Below are positions 38,072 through 49,682 of a stretch of 60,000 bases of DNA, piece by piece. The DNA is from Hydractinia symbiolongicarpus (lineage: Eukaryota; Cnidaria; Hydrozoa; Anthoathecata; Hydractiniidae): the NCBI RefSeq assembly GCF_029227915.1, contig NC_079884.1, forward strand, positions 23,004,001 to 23,064,000, written 5' to 3'. A model generated the notes under the pieces. The model saw only the letters and a program-made list of their open reading frames with translations. It was not told the DNA's origin and did no database searches. The position numbers and the translations under genes are program-made. The number at the start of each line of letters is the position of its first letter. The first letter of the stretch is position 1.

Positions 38072-39280
38072 ATGGAAGAATTGAAAGCAATTGGTTTGGC
38101 ATTGATAATTTCTCCTTTATCATTTTTACTGTGGTACTTGTACCAACGATATGTTTGGTACTGCCAGGTTATAGGACAGAATCCTATTTATGTTTCAATG
38201 ACACCAATTTTAACAGCAAAATCAAATCAATCTGCAAACAAAAATCCTCCGGAAACTGAGAAAGTGATAGCCCCTGGTTGCTCCTTTCGGCAATACCTGA
38301 AGTATTTACAACTGGCATGTCTGCCATATGCATGGAGCGTGCCAATAAAGTATTTTCATCAGATGTATCTTCGTTTGCGTAGAAGTAGCTTAACGGAGAG
38401 CGAAAAACGTCGTCGGTTGGCTAAGATGGTTTTAGAAACATCATTGGTTTTAGGTTTTCGCAAAAGACAACAAGATGACTACTATTTCAAATTTGAGAAT
38501 TTTCGAATGCCGTCGAGAGAGAAAACTGATAGCAAGTATCGCTTCATAACTAACTGCTCAATTCAAATTGGCGCTAACGATTTAGACAATGTATTTCTCA
38601 AAGAAATCATCGTGAATGATGAAGCAGTCACCGACATTAATGAAATGTTTTCCGTTCTAAACACAGTTTGGTGCGTGTATACACACACCTTAACTCATGT
38701 AATGGCAGGCAACGTTGCTGAAATGAATCTGATCGAAGTCAAGAAAAGCACAGTCTTAAGTGATGAGTTTAAACAGAGCATTGATAATATGCATGCTGTT
38801 GTCTCTGGCATGAATGAATCAGCCAATCACTATCCCGCAGATATTTGGGGAATACCTCGCCGACATCTTCAAATCATTTTAGGATATAATGGAGTGCAAC
38901 AGATTCACAATCATCAAAATATCTCGGAATGCATTTCTGTTAGCAATTTTGTAAATTTCACCATGAAAGCCAGAATGATTTTTTCGAAACATCTTGGCAA
39001 GACTGGGCTATCCTTGTCAACTTTGTCAGCCAACACTATCTTTCATTCCATTGATCATTACAACATGGGGAAGTATTTTCTGCATGACAATGAAGAGAAA
39101 AGTTTCCTTGGTATTGATTCGCGAATGATTACTTCATTGCTTGGGGATTTGAATTTCGATATATTCGGATGGCAAGCAATGAAATATAGCAAATGCGATG
39201 TGTGGAAAAGAATATACGAAGAGTTGCTGCTAATAGACAAAGAAATGGCTAACAAAACGCATATGTTTGTTAGTGTTTAA
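38072..39280 (+). CDS. Unrecognised membrane-anchored protein, 402 residues
   Basis: One uninterrupted coding exon. It follows a noncoding 5' exon ending at 37667 and an intron ending in TTTTTTTTAG at 38043, which leaves 28 UTR bases before the ATG. Residues 7-26 form one hydrophobic segment followed by basic and aromatic residues, so a signal anchor or hairpin anchor is likely. Residues 70-100 are moderately hydrophobic with prolines and may touch the membrane. The rest reads as a soluble, mostly helical domain. Two H-x3-H pairs stand out: H205/H209 in YTHTLTHVMAGN and H325/H329 in FHSIDHYN. These could bind a metal, but that is a guess. NxS/T sites occur near N161, N283, N295 and N394. I recognise no family. 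The length, regular composition and clean promoter-intron-ORF structure argue for a real, expressed gene. Confidence 0.8.
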   Translation: MEELKAIGLALIISPLSFLLWYLYQRYVWYCQVIGQNPIYVSMTPILTAKSNQSANKNPPETEKVIAPGCSFRQYLKYLQLACLPYAWSVPIKYFHQMYLRLRRSSLTESEKRRRLAKMVLETSLVLGFRKRQQDDYYFKFENFRMPSREKTDSKYRFITNCSIQIGANDLDNVFLKEIIVNDEAVTDINEMFSVLNTVWCVYTHTLTHVMAGNVAEMNLIEVKKSTVLSDEFKQSIDNMHAVVSGMNESANHYPADIWGIPRRHLQIILGYNGVQQIHNHQNISECISVSNFVNFTMKARMIFSKHLGKTGLSLSTLSANTIFHSIDHYNMGKYFLHDNEEKSFLGIDSRMITSLLGDLNFDIFGWQAMKYSKCDVWKRIYEELLLIDKEMANKTHMFVSV

Positions 39281-39361
39281 CACAAACACGTTTTTTCCGT
39301 ATAAAAGGATGTTTCTGAATCTTAACGTATTGTAAAACAATCACAACATTTTTACTCAAAC

Positions 39362-39553
39362 ATTAAAAATATTTTTACAACCAACTGATAGCTTTTATTT
39401 TTTGGTACTCAACAAATTTACTTTATTGTTTATGTTTTGAAGTCTTGATAGACGATAAACTATTCGTTAAAGTTTTACATAAAGTTACTGGAAATGAAAT
39501 AGGAATCGTGTGTTTTTCTTCACAAACTATTTAAAAATTATTGCAAGAATAAA
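39362..39553 (+). terminator. Candidate poly(A) signals of the 402-residue protein gene
   Basis: ATTAAA at 39362, 82 bp after the stop codon, and AATAAA at 39548. Either could serve; the sequence does not decide. Confidence 0.4.
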
Positions 39554-40303
39554 AAAAAGGGTTACTGTTGCTTCGTGCAAAATCAAATCATTAAGAGTAC
39601 GGTGATGGTTTAGACGTATATTCATTATATTCATAATTTCTTAAAGGTTCTGGTTTATTTTAGCTATAAAGTTATTTATTGGATCTAAAAGCAAAATGTC
39701 TGTAAGATAATATAAATGTAAAATTTAAATTTTTTTCCAGGTAGCCTATATATCTATATTTTGTTGAACAAAAACGTCTGAAACTCTTCTTTCTTTTTAT
39801 TTTTTTATGGCGTAACATTTCTCAATCAGTTCAGGATTACCAAAGCAACAATGGTTTGTCATATTTCTTCAAAAAAAGCGTCGTTCCACTTTTTATTTAA
39901 AAGTTCGTAAATAAATAAATTTATGCTTGCTTTCCATCTGTCTCTTTTATTAAGTAAACATAAAAAGTAGAAAGGGAAACAAAGCAAAATAATGCTTTAA
40001 AATTGCAATAGGACTAACTTTTCCAGACACCTATGTCTTTTTATAAGCATCGTTTAATTCCAATAAGTAAGTCTAAAATATGACCCTTTTGCATATCAGT
40101 TCCAGGTTAGGATCCAGGAATTTTTTAAGTATAGGCTCAAATAAGTTAGAACCTTACAAAACAACCCTTTTAGAGAAACACTGTGCGTCTGAAATGGCTC
40201 ATATTCATTTTAATTTTATTAATAATAATAATAATACATGTTCAGGAAATATAAAAAGCAATTCTGTTGGAAGTCATGTGCTTTTTTCAGAAAACTGGGT
40301 TAA

Positions 40304-41043
40304 CCCTATTCGGTCCGGGGGGGGCGGATTCCGCCCCCCCCTGACGTTTTTTTTTAATAACTCCTGATTGCTTTGTTATATGGCTATGATACTTACTGAG
40401 TTTCAACATTTATCTATTAGACACCTGCATGCAAATTTTTTAGGTCCCATACCTTTCAGAGGCTTTGATATTGGCCATTACTCGAAACTACCCCTAAAAA
40501 TCTCTATGAAATCCTTATAATGGAGAAAATATAATAACTCCTGTTAGGATTATCCTTAGAACTTGAAACTTGCAACACAACTTTGTTTCATTAGGAAGAA
40601 TCATTTTGAATAATTTGAACACGTGACTAATCCGATTTCCCGATTTTGTCGGATTTTACCCGAAAATCGGAAAGAAACGGATTTTCGGGCAAATTTTGGC
40701 AATTTTTTATCCGATTCATGTAAAAACCGGAAGATATGTTAAATAAATTTTATTTAGCTTTCAGAAACTTCAAACAGAATGTAAAAATTCGCTCTAGAAC
40801 AAAAGTAATTATATTTTAAGCAGATAGTGGCATTTTTAAAAATTTTTAAGCTTTTGATGACGTCACAGAAAATGTGCTGACGCAAGCATATTTTTTTTGG
40901 CGCCATTTTGTTCCTTTTATGACGTACTATAAGTGTGCCAAGTTTGATTCAATTTGATCAACCCTATGAAAAGTTATTGAGGGGGGGCGGAATCCGCCCC
41001 CCCCCGGTCATAGTATGTTCGAAAAACCCCGGACCGAATAGGG
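40304..41043. mobile_element. piggyBac-like MITE, copy 1 (740 bp)
   Basis: Flanked by TTAA on each side (40300-40303 and 41044-41047). Both ends carry the inverted repeat CCCTATTCGGTCCGGGG. Near each end is a G-rich/C-rich palindrome, GGGGGGCGGATTCCGCCCCC, able to form a hairpin. The middle holds a second palindromic zone around ACCCGAAAATCGGA. TTAA target sites and CCC-starting ends fit the piggyBac superfamily. No transposase frame is present, so it must depend on a source element elsewhere. Confidence 0.85.
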
Positions 41044-42324
41044 TTAAAGCATAGTACTGGAAGTATTTTCAATAAAAACACCAAGAACTTTGAACACCAA
41101 GTTTAAACAGCCTTGTTGTTTTTCTATCATACATCATATGTCGGGATGTTGTTTATTTAAGTCATCATAAAAATCAAAAGCGGCAGTTTCACAATTAAAT
41201 AATGCAAAAGTGTCATCAACGTATCTACGATGGTATGTTGGATCAGATTATTGCATTAACTATAACAGTCTTTCACTTCAGATACCTTTTTCACATCTTT
41301 TTACCACAAAACTACGCACTAACGGACACTGAGCGGTTTTGATGTTGTACTGTAAAATACAATGCATTCGGTCAAGGGCACAGACTTTGCGGTCTGCAAA
41401 TAAATATTCCTTTGTGAAAAAAACAAACAAAGCTATAAATTGCTATTTTTAAGGCACCAAGGAAGAAAAAACGCATGTTCGATTTTTTTACTTTTCGAAT
41501 TCAAGATCGTTCGATTTTAAAACTGTGTAGGTACACAAAACAAATTCGAATCATTGTTTATGTGAACTCAAGCGAAAAGATGGTTTAAAGTAAGCCACTT
41601 GTATATTTTTTGCGTGCTATGAGAATGTTTTTTATTTATTTACGTTTTTATGCTACCATTTTTATTATGGCTAGTTAGTATGGCTTCATACAAAGACCTG
41701 TTAAAATAAGCCGTAAACCAATTAAATCATCGGATTTTTTCATACCAACCGGTTTTTTTGTATCAGTCAGGTAAAAAACTGAGTTACTAACCAACTATTT
41801 CAGCTTTTTTTCACACTATTTACAAAATTGGCTTGATTAAAAGTCTGATTGATGGAGTTTTTAAAACAAACAACGATTGGAAACACTATGATCAAAACAT
41901 CTACTTTCTTTATGATACTTGAAATATTTTTTTCTCTCTAAAACTAGTTAGCCGACATATTTCTAACTAGCTGAATAATAAGTTAACACAACTTGAAGTA
42001 AGCATTCCCTCCAATGCTATAGAAAATAGATATTTCAGTCGCATCTGAAAGACAAAATATTTCTAGAGAATCAATGTAATATTTTCTACGAATCCTATAC
42101 AAGGATTGTGGTGCTGTTTATGTCGGTGAAACGAAACGAATGCTCAAGAACATGTGCAAGAGCACAAAAGACCCGTATGCAACGCAGACGCAGACAATAA
42201 TGAGATAGCGGACCATGGCTGGAAGAATGATCATATTATTGACTGAGACAATGTAAAGATCATATCAATAGTATTTCCTATCAACTTCCAGAAATATACT
42301 TAGCCACACTTCGCAAAGTAAATA

Positions 42325-42765
42325 CAGTCGACGCTTGATATTTCAAATATCCGTTATCTCAAATTTTCGCTGTCTCGAACCTTTTTTTCTGCTCCTTTCA
42401 GTCATTGCAATCTCTTGTAGGCATAATTACGTTCTATATCTCGAAGTCTGTTATCTCGCATTTTTTCCTTAATTGTTGAACAAAAAACATTGAATTTTGT
42501 AAAAAGTTCGATTGATACATAAAAGAGACTTTCGAATGTTTACAGTTTGAGATTTTTGAAACTCTCCTTATCTCAAAAATGGCTACCACGTTTTTACCAC
42601 AATCTTCGTGGTAAACATGGTGACTGAGAAATGCAAATATTCTGTGTTTTAATCAAGAACGTAAAATTTTGTAAACAAGAACGGGTATTTCGCTCTCTCG
42701 TACTTTAAAGGCCTTCGACGCTCGATATCTCGACTAGCTGTTATCTCGAACTATCGAGCGCGGTT
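42325..42765. mobile_element. MITE-like element with 'CTCGATATCTCGA' words
   Basis: It starts CAGTCGACGCTTGATATTTC after a TA. It ends near TTCGACGCTCGATATCTCGA followed by TTATCTCGAACTATCGAGCG. The CGATATCTCGAA type of word occurs several times inside. The CAGT start matches the other TA-flanked elements, but a clear inverted right end is missing, so it is probably truncated or rearranged. Confidence 0.45.
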
Positions 42766-43090
42766 TATAAAAAAGTGACATGATAATATCCATATTATTC
42801 AAAAAAAAAATTGTACGCTGGCTGTAATGCTTGCTTTGTGGAAAAAAAAAGTTTTTGATTTCTTATAAAAGTTCGCCCTATTTTAAACATCTTGAAATGT
42901 CTCATTCTTTTAAAATGGTTTGTGGTGATAATTGTTTGTCTATTTTAGATCAAGCTGATATGATGATGAATTATAATCGTTTAATTTATTCCGATGATGA
43001 TTGCTGATGCAATCAAAACATTTAACTAAGTTGGAGTGGGAGGTAACTAAGTTCCTCAAAGCTGAAGTCTATCAACCAACGAGTTTGATA

Positions 43091-43253
43091 TTCCTCATTC
43101 TTGCAATATGAATAATAGTGTTCATGTAATATTCACACGCCACATACAACCACGCAATCGCATCAACTGTGTAATACTTTTTGTATCATAAGGAAACTGC
43201 AAACAAAACAAGGAAATAGACATGTCAGATGTCCGAAAATAGATTTACTTGTA
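43091..43253 (+). repeat. Duplicated noncoding segment, copy 2
   Basis: The partner of 35679-35843, same orientation, 7.4 kb downstream, with scattered substitutions. Similarity weakens but continues to about 43365. Confidence 0.7.
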
Positions 43254-43599
43254 TGAGTACGCGTCTAGTTCGAATTCGTGCGCAACTGCATCACTCAAAT
43301 ATCATTAACTTTTATAATTAACTCCCTTCTGGCTTTCTCTTACACCTTGAATAGCAGTTTAGTTAGTGTCACTTTTAAGCTACGAACGGAAGAAAATAAG
43401 CAGATACAAATGCATATATCCGAATAGTCAATAATACTGGAATAATCAGTCATGGTAATGTTCTGGGTAAAATTTCAGGGTGTTTAGTTGGTATATAGGC
43501 ATAAGAATATTTTGTCTGACTAACTCAATCGAAGGCGACCAACCTATATATTTTTTTAAGCTGGTTGTTGTCGTGGTGTAAACCAGTAAACACGACACG

Positions 43600-43800
43600 T
43601 TTTAAAGAAGTCTTGAAGACCTCAAAGACCAGTCGAGCGTAACACCTACAGACGTCTTTAAAGGACCAGTAGAGCGTAACACCTAAAGACGTCTTTAAAA
43701 GAACGACTTTATGTGACATCCTCAAGACGGATCAAAGACGTACTTGTACGTATCATCCAAACGTGTTAAAAACGTCTCGATTTCGTCTTTTTTAAACGTA
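43600..43800. repeat. Short tandem duplication with ACGTCTTTAAA words
   Basis: GACCAGTCGAGCGTAACACC followed by TACAGACGTCTTTAAAG is repeated immediately, with few changes, at a period of about 45 bp. Related words (AAGACGTAC, AAAACGTCTC) continue to 43800. The minus-strand frame across it is a by-product. Confidence 0.55.
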
Positions 43801-44592
43801 ATGCTGTCATGGCAGACCTGCTTTAGATAATTTAACCTATGCATCTTAGGATTTCAGAAGTTTTAATTACAGGAATAGATAAAGATGGTAAATTAATTTA
43901 ATTGAAAATTTACATTCCTATAATTTATATGGACAAACAAATTTATAAGTAAAATATAATACAAGCTCTTTTGATCAGCACCAACAAGAATTTTACGACA
44001 GCATCAGTTTAGATCATTTTTGTTCATAATGCTGTGCAATAAAACAACAAATGTCATTACACCAAGTTTCATTTCCATTGGCACACTTCCATAACAAAGC
44101 AAGTGAGTATGTAAATTTCAGTTTCATTAAGTAGATAGCCAGGTAAGGTACAATCAAGCATGTAAAATAGAAAAACTTAGGTGCAGCCAAAAGTTTGTTT
44201 TTTATTAAAAACATTTTTTACACAAAGTATGGAAGTGTAATTCCACAATATTGTTTGTTGGAACATGAAAAATAAAAGTTATTATCTCTAAAGAGTTGTT
44301 TAAACTAGCGCCATTTTCTTTTCACCAACCATAACCAGCTCGGTCTGAGTCTTGTCTGGAAGCTATATCTATCACATTGTGCTCGTCGGATGATGTGTTA
44401 TTCCAAACAGTCTTTCTATACAATATACAATATATTTCTAACTAAAAATTTATTCGACTGTTGGCTAAATATGGCTCATATTAAAATAAAAAAGCTCCTG
44501 CGTTTTTGTGATAAATTATCGTGTCGTTTTGTACTTCAGAAACTGACGCGTTTTGCAATAAAAAACGGCTTATTTTGCAATAAATCTACTTT

Positions 44593-44775
44593 TTGGTGAA
44601 CGAACTGGTGAAATATAATGTTTTGGTGATTTTTGTGCCGAAATTCATATCTCTGGTAAACATTCTGGTGCTTGAACTTATTTCCCTGGTGAATGTCTTG
44701 GTATAATCTAGTGTTCTGGTGATTCTGATGATGGAATTGATATGTCGGGTTATAACATCCTGGTGAATTAAAATA
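44593..44775. repeat. Degenerate CTGGTGA repeat
   Basis: At least eight irregularly spaced words of the type (T/C)TGGTGA or TGGTAA. Read on the minus strand (44536-44835) it gives a 99-codon frame rich in HQN and HQ motifs. That frame lacks a signal peptide, cleavage sites or splice context, so I treat it as repeat, not gene. Confidence 0.45.
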
Positions 44776-45036
44776 CTGTGGTATTTCTGGCGTTTGAATA
44801 GATGATTCTAGTACGTATACATGTGATAGTAACACGATACTGTAACAGCTTTGCTGGTGTTTATCCTCACAAGATCGTTATGTACTCGGACAATGCCACC
44901 TAGTACGGACCACCAAAGCGGGTTGTTTAATTATTCAACGCAGAGTTTGACATATTTTCTCTCGCTGTTCAAGGGTTTGCAAAATAGTGTCGTACTACTC
45001 TGAACCCGCACATACACTCTGGCATTTTACTAAAGT

Positions 45037-45644
45037 TTCGGGGACACGAAAACATTTTTAATGCAATTTTAAAACAAAAAGTTTGTTTTAAGCACAAGAT
45101 TCTTTCCCAGTGTCGCGTGGGTGCTAGTTCATGAAACAAATTTGCATGTAGCTACGAAGAAACACAGCGGTTGTAAAAAAGTAATAATAACATCGAAAAG
45201 CACTTCTTCTTGATGAAAAAGAAGAAGCAAAAATACAAAAAAGACGCTTTATTTGGACAAGACCGTGATTGCTACGCCGAAAAGTTACCATAATTTGTTT
45301 AAAGAGCTAAAAGAAGCAGATTCAAAAGGTTTTAAAAGCTGTTTAAGAATGGACTTAAGTGTTTTGTTATCTTATAAAAACTTATCTATAAAAATAGATA
45401 AGTTTTGATTTTTCGTCACCAGAAAACTTTTGCTGAATGCACGTTTTGAGTTCCGTCATCTTTCTTTTGATGCTTGTGTGTTACAAAATGTTTTGATTTG
45501 TTAATTTGATTGTTTAAAAACAAAAAATGTTGCAAATTCTAGTAATTAAACACGGGGACACACGGAAACATTTTTATCAGCTTGCAAGAACCGTATTTGT
45601 GTTTCAATGGTAAGAAAATTTGTTTCCGTGTCCCCGATGCTTAA
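45037..45644. mobile_element. MITE-like element with GGGGACACGGAAACA words
   Basis: CGGGGACACGAAAACATTTT at the left and the inverse TGTTTCCGTGTCCCCG at the right mark the ends. A second copy, GGGGACACACGGAAACA, near 45553 forms a tighter inverted pair with the right end. No coding frame is present. Confidence 0.5.
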
Positions 45645-46019
45645 GAAGGTGGATTGCGTAGCATTAAATGGTAATTGAAGAGAACAGTCCAAATAAACGA
45701 GTTTGTATTAATTTCTAATTAGTCCTTGCTAATGATTTTATTTATTTATTTTCCGTCTCTCTTGAAGAGATTAAGGTGTTAAGTGTAGTACAGTTGTTTC
45801 ACAGTTCTATAGCCACCCAGTTTTATTATTATTACTCTAAGGCGCTTATTGTTTATTATTCTGTTTATTTTTATTTAAAATGTTAACAAACTTTACAAGG
45901 AATCATCCAATCCAATCAGAATCACCAGAAAATGCAATTTTACCAAGTATGTTTCACTAATTAGTTTCACCAAGTTGTGCGGTCTCAGCACTAGAATCAC
46001 AAAAGACATTTGATTTCAC

Positions 46020-46680
46020 CACGACAGTCATTAAAAAATATCTTGGTTTCTGTGATCTTACGGGTATTACGCCTATACGGATATGCAACATGGTTTACAT
46101 GACGTAAATTTTTTAAACTTTCACAGGAACTTTTCCCACAAAATAATACAATGTTGCACGATTGTTTTGCTTTAACCGGGTAAAAAAAATGTTAAAACTG
46201 TGTTTTTACCGCGGTTAAAAATATTTTTTTCACAAAATTTAATCGCTGTGTGATTGTTTTAATTTCCTGCGTTCTTATTAGTACCGAAGTTAGGATATAT
46301 TTTGGGGAAAAGAGCATTACGCCTATACGGGTGTGCGACAAGGTATACCTGTATTAAACGCTCAGCCCAGTGTTAACGGTGGACTTGCTGTTTTTGGTCT
46401 TACACCTATATGGATGTGCGACATGGCTTGCACTAAGGAGCAACATTTTTTTTTAACTTTCACCTTTAACAACGGGTTGCAAACTGTGTTTTTATGTCAG
46501 CTAAAGTGTGAAAGTTATTTTTGTAAAAATATATTCACCATCATTATGTTAAGTGCGCTTCACTCGATTTACGACATACTGCATACCTGTACTAAAGCGC
46601 TTCACTTAAATGTGTGGCACAGTTTGCGGTTTTTATTAATCGTTCCACCAAGCGTTAAACGCTAGGTAACACAGTTACTT
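46020..46680 (+). repeat. Dispersed repeat, copy 3 (longest)
   Basis: Words such as TTACGCCTATACGGATATGC occur three times within it (about 46071, 46319 and, changed, 46402). Also present are TAAACGCTCAGCCCAGTGTT, CTGTACTAAAGCGCTTCACT and CACAGTTACTTGTGGCTT, shared with the copies at 16610-16975 and 24570-24870. It may be a short tandem array that spread as a unit. Confidence 0.6.
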
Positions 46681-48232
46681 GTGGCTTTTTTAAAAATCGT
46701 GTACGAAATTAACTAGCTATGCCCAAAAAACTTCCAGAAGTGATACTGAAGCTGACTCCCGTTACTTTAAAAGAAAAATGGACATTGCTATTGATTCTTT
46801 CGTATTAAATTGTTTTTTTAACTTAATGTATTGTATAAATGAGATATAATCGTGTTTCTAACACGTCTTGAAGTTTATTTTCTTTGTTTGTTTACATTTT
46901 AAACTACCATATTACTTGGCGCCGGACATTACGACATCTTCTTCATGGGAAACACAATGCTTGTAACTTGGGGCTGAGGTTATAGGCACTTTTAGGCATT
47001 TTTAACTATTGAAAAAACTAAAGATGGAAAATGATAGAGTGACAGGGGTCTTGCTAAAAAGAATTATAAGAGTACAAACCGGGGGTCTGACTAAACCCAT
47101 ATTGCCCGTTAGCAAAATTTGCATAGTTAAAATTCTCTATCCTTATAAGTCTGACCATGTCAAAGTTAGGACCGCTCTAGTCTGTGATTGCAAGTCAAAA
47201 ATACTACCTAAGACTTGACGTAAAACATAGTCATCGAAAAATAGTAAACTTAACCATCTATAAAAACAACATCATTTCATGCCAATAGTTTAAATTGAGT
47301 TTTCTTTGTTTATGTACTTAAAGCTTTATTTCTGTTTATTTGGATTTACTTAGCATAAGTGTCCTGCGCTATGCAGTGCAGTAGAACAGTTATAAACTGC
47401 TTCTTGACCAAGTAATCGCCAGCTAATTTTAGGTAAACATACGAGATGATTTTCGCAGAATTAAATTTCATAAATCATACGAATATTTTTTTTGTTGGTT
47501 TATTTCCAATTTTTAGGATTTGTAACTGGTGATATTGTAAATCAGCACAGTCTTGTTGACATTATTGACATTTTTGTGAGACATTAGATACGTCAGTAGG
47601 TCTGAGGCTTTTTGTATGGATACCTGAGGTCGATAATGGAACTTTCAGTTCTCTTTGCGTGACTCAGAATGTTATACCTTATATCTTCTCTCCTTGTTAA
47701 CATCATAAGTACTTTGGTGTGTATTTGAAAACTTCAATACTAAAGTCATTGTTAATTCTTGCCAATTCTTAAACATTTGGTTTAAAAAACACCATGAAAT
47801 CGGGTTAATCACGTGCCGGTAAGGTAATGGTACTTTTTGAAATAAACAAAATAAAATGACGTGAGTTCAAAAGCTCTAACCCCATTGGTTTTTGTGTGAC
47901 AACTTGAATCACACGAGCGGAAAAAAAAAAATTTAAAAACATGACTTTGTCGAGAATTATGACGCATATGATATTGTTGGTGAGGTCATTTCGCCAATAA
48001 ACCGTAACTGTAATATAACTTTTCTAGAACCTTTCCAGCAATTTTGTCTGATCATGTCATGCGATAAAATCACATTTATGTGATGGGCCTGCAATAAGAG
48101 TAATAAAAGTTTAAACGTGTACTTCTTCTGACTAATTAAATAAAAAATGGTAAGTTTAAGGTCATTGTTTTTCATGATTACACCTGTTTGGATTGATTTA
48201 TCATTCAAATCACAACTTATATAGGCGGAGAT

Positions 48233-48490
48233 ATTGCGGCGGTAGCGCTGTTAACTTGCAATTATAAGGTTTAGGTTCAAATCTCCACTCCGGCGCGCTT
48301 TAAATGCAGTGTTGTCAACTCATTTGAAACCATCTGCTTGCCGCCAATTGACTTGTGTGGAAAGCAAGCAAGGTAGGTAAAAGCTATAATTATCTCTGAC
48401 GAGTAATGTAATTTAGGCACCTTCGGAGGGGACGAAGAGTCAGCCATTAAGATAGTATTCCCAAGGACGTTAAACCTCCCCTTTAGCTTA
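48233..48490 (+). repeat. tRNA-derived SINE-like element
   Basis: The head GGCGGTAGCGCTGTTAACTT has an A-box-like stretch, and AGGTTCAAATCTCC is a B-box-like T-arm. The body follows (CCAATTGACTTGTGTGGAAA, then GCACCTTCGGAGGGGACGAA) and ends at AGGACGTTAAACCTCCCC. This is a second SINE type, distinct from the one at 36431. Confidence 0.55.
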
Positions 48491-49127
48491 CAAACTTAGC
48501 TACTATATGCTTTCGTTGGATAATGCGCACGCCAAATTGTATACCGAAGAATAGTATCTTTAGTTACTACAATTACTGTTGATCAGCAGTCCTGTTTTTA
48601 GAATAAGTGCAATCAAAAGTTCACTGTCTAAGTGACGGTTTACATTAGTGTGGCACTTTCGAAAAGGTAAGAAAAGCACTCATAAATTGATAACTAATGC
48701 CAATTAACTCACATAATTCACCTAAAAAATTTTGGCGGAGAAAGCTAATGAAATAGCGGTCACATAAAACAGTTATGTTGGTGTTCGTCACATGACTTGA
48801 ACAAAGGGATTTGAGAGATTTTCTTGTTTATGTTAATATGTTTGAACTCCTTTTATGGTAGCAAATATTTATTTTAGATGTAGCCTGTTATGGCTGAAAT
48901 ATATCACTGTATGTATAGGCGTTATATATTCAGGGTAAAAAAGGTCGGCTGTATTGAAAAAACTTGTAAATTTTAAAATCAATATTTTTGTAATACCGGT
49001 TACAGCGAAATTCTAAAACCCATTTCTAATTTGAAATAATTATATATCATTACAATTCTTTATGGTAACAAACCATCAGTTCAATACTAAATATAGATTG
49101 ACCTTCTGTCTAAGTGCTGCAAATATG

Positions 49128-49210
49128 ATGGATCGAGTGGGGCTTGAACCCACAAGCTCTTGCTTGCCAGGCGATTGCTCTACCGACTGTGCGATTCCAT
49201 GATATCGCCG
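49128..49210 (-). repeat. tRNA-derived SINE head with intact A and B boxes
   Basis: The minus strand reads CAGTCGGTAGAGCAATCGCC (A box) and then GTGGGTTCAAGCCCCAC, a perfect five-pair T-arm with a consensus B box. The acceptor and anticodon stems do not pair properly, so it is tRNA-derived rather than a tRNA gene. It matches the decayed copy at 19140-19215. Confidence 0.6.
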
Positions 49211-49544
49211 TAGCACATTGACTTTGTTTATCCATATTTTTTGTTTAGTGATACCTACACGCCTACATCACTCATGACAGACTTAAGCAAAAGCTTAAGT
49301 CGAGACTTCAAGCAAGTTTTCATTTAACCTTGAACGATAAATTACGAGAGGATTCCTATCGTCTTTCTTAAATAATCTGCGTTAATTGATTTAATTATTT
49401 TGGTTTGAATGGAAGTCCACCTTATAACGCGTTGCTAGACGTTTCTGTAAATTTGAAATCGATGATGCGATGATTGAAATAATACATAAGAAGGTAACTG
49501 CTTTGCGTTTTATCGCTCTTTAAAGGACCTGTTTACTATTGAAA

Positions 49545-49682
49545 ATGGCGACTATAACAGAGCAACACCTAGTCAACAGAGTAATTAATAATAATTCAGA
49601 GAGTCCGTTGTGTGAGACCTTGGAGGAAAGAATACGGAAGGAGAAACAACTAATTCTATTGAAACACTGCGTGAGGTTCTAG
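49545..49682 (+). CDS. Short open frame, 45 codons, possible first exon
   Basis: ATG to TAG, beginning MATITEQHLVNRVINN, with a charged stretch EERIRKEKQL near the end and a GTGAGG donor-like site just before the stop. It looks more protein-like than its neighbours. No downstream exon could be linked, so it may be chance or the 5' end of a gene I cannot follow. Confidence 0.2.
   Translation: MATITEQHLVNRVINNNSESPLCETLEERIRKEKQLILLKHCVRF

Noticed and set aside
39058-39255. Minus-strand frame inside the 402-codon gene
   Set aside because: Shadow of the longer + strand coding exon, which has its own promoter and intron.
40080-40367. 95-codon open frame
   Set aside because: Its C-terminal part is the end of the TTAA-flanked MITE, and the rest is low in complexity. 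A similar artefact occurs at 51213-51398.
44536-44835. 99-codon minus-strand frame rich in HQN motifs, considered as a peptide precursor
   Set aside because: No signal peptide, no regular dibasic cleavage sites, and it coincides with a degenerate DNA repeat.
49128-49210. tRNA gene on the minus strand
   Set aside because: The T-arm and D-arm boxes are good, but the acceptor and anticodon stems do not pair and a related copy exists at 19140. A SINE is the better reading.
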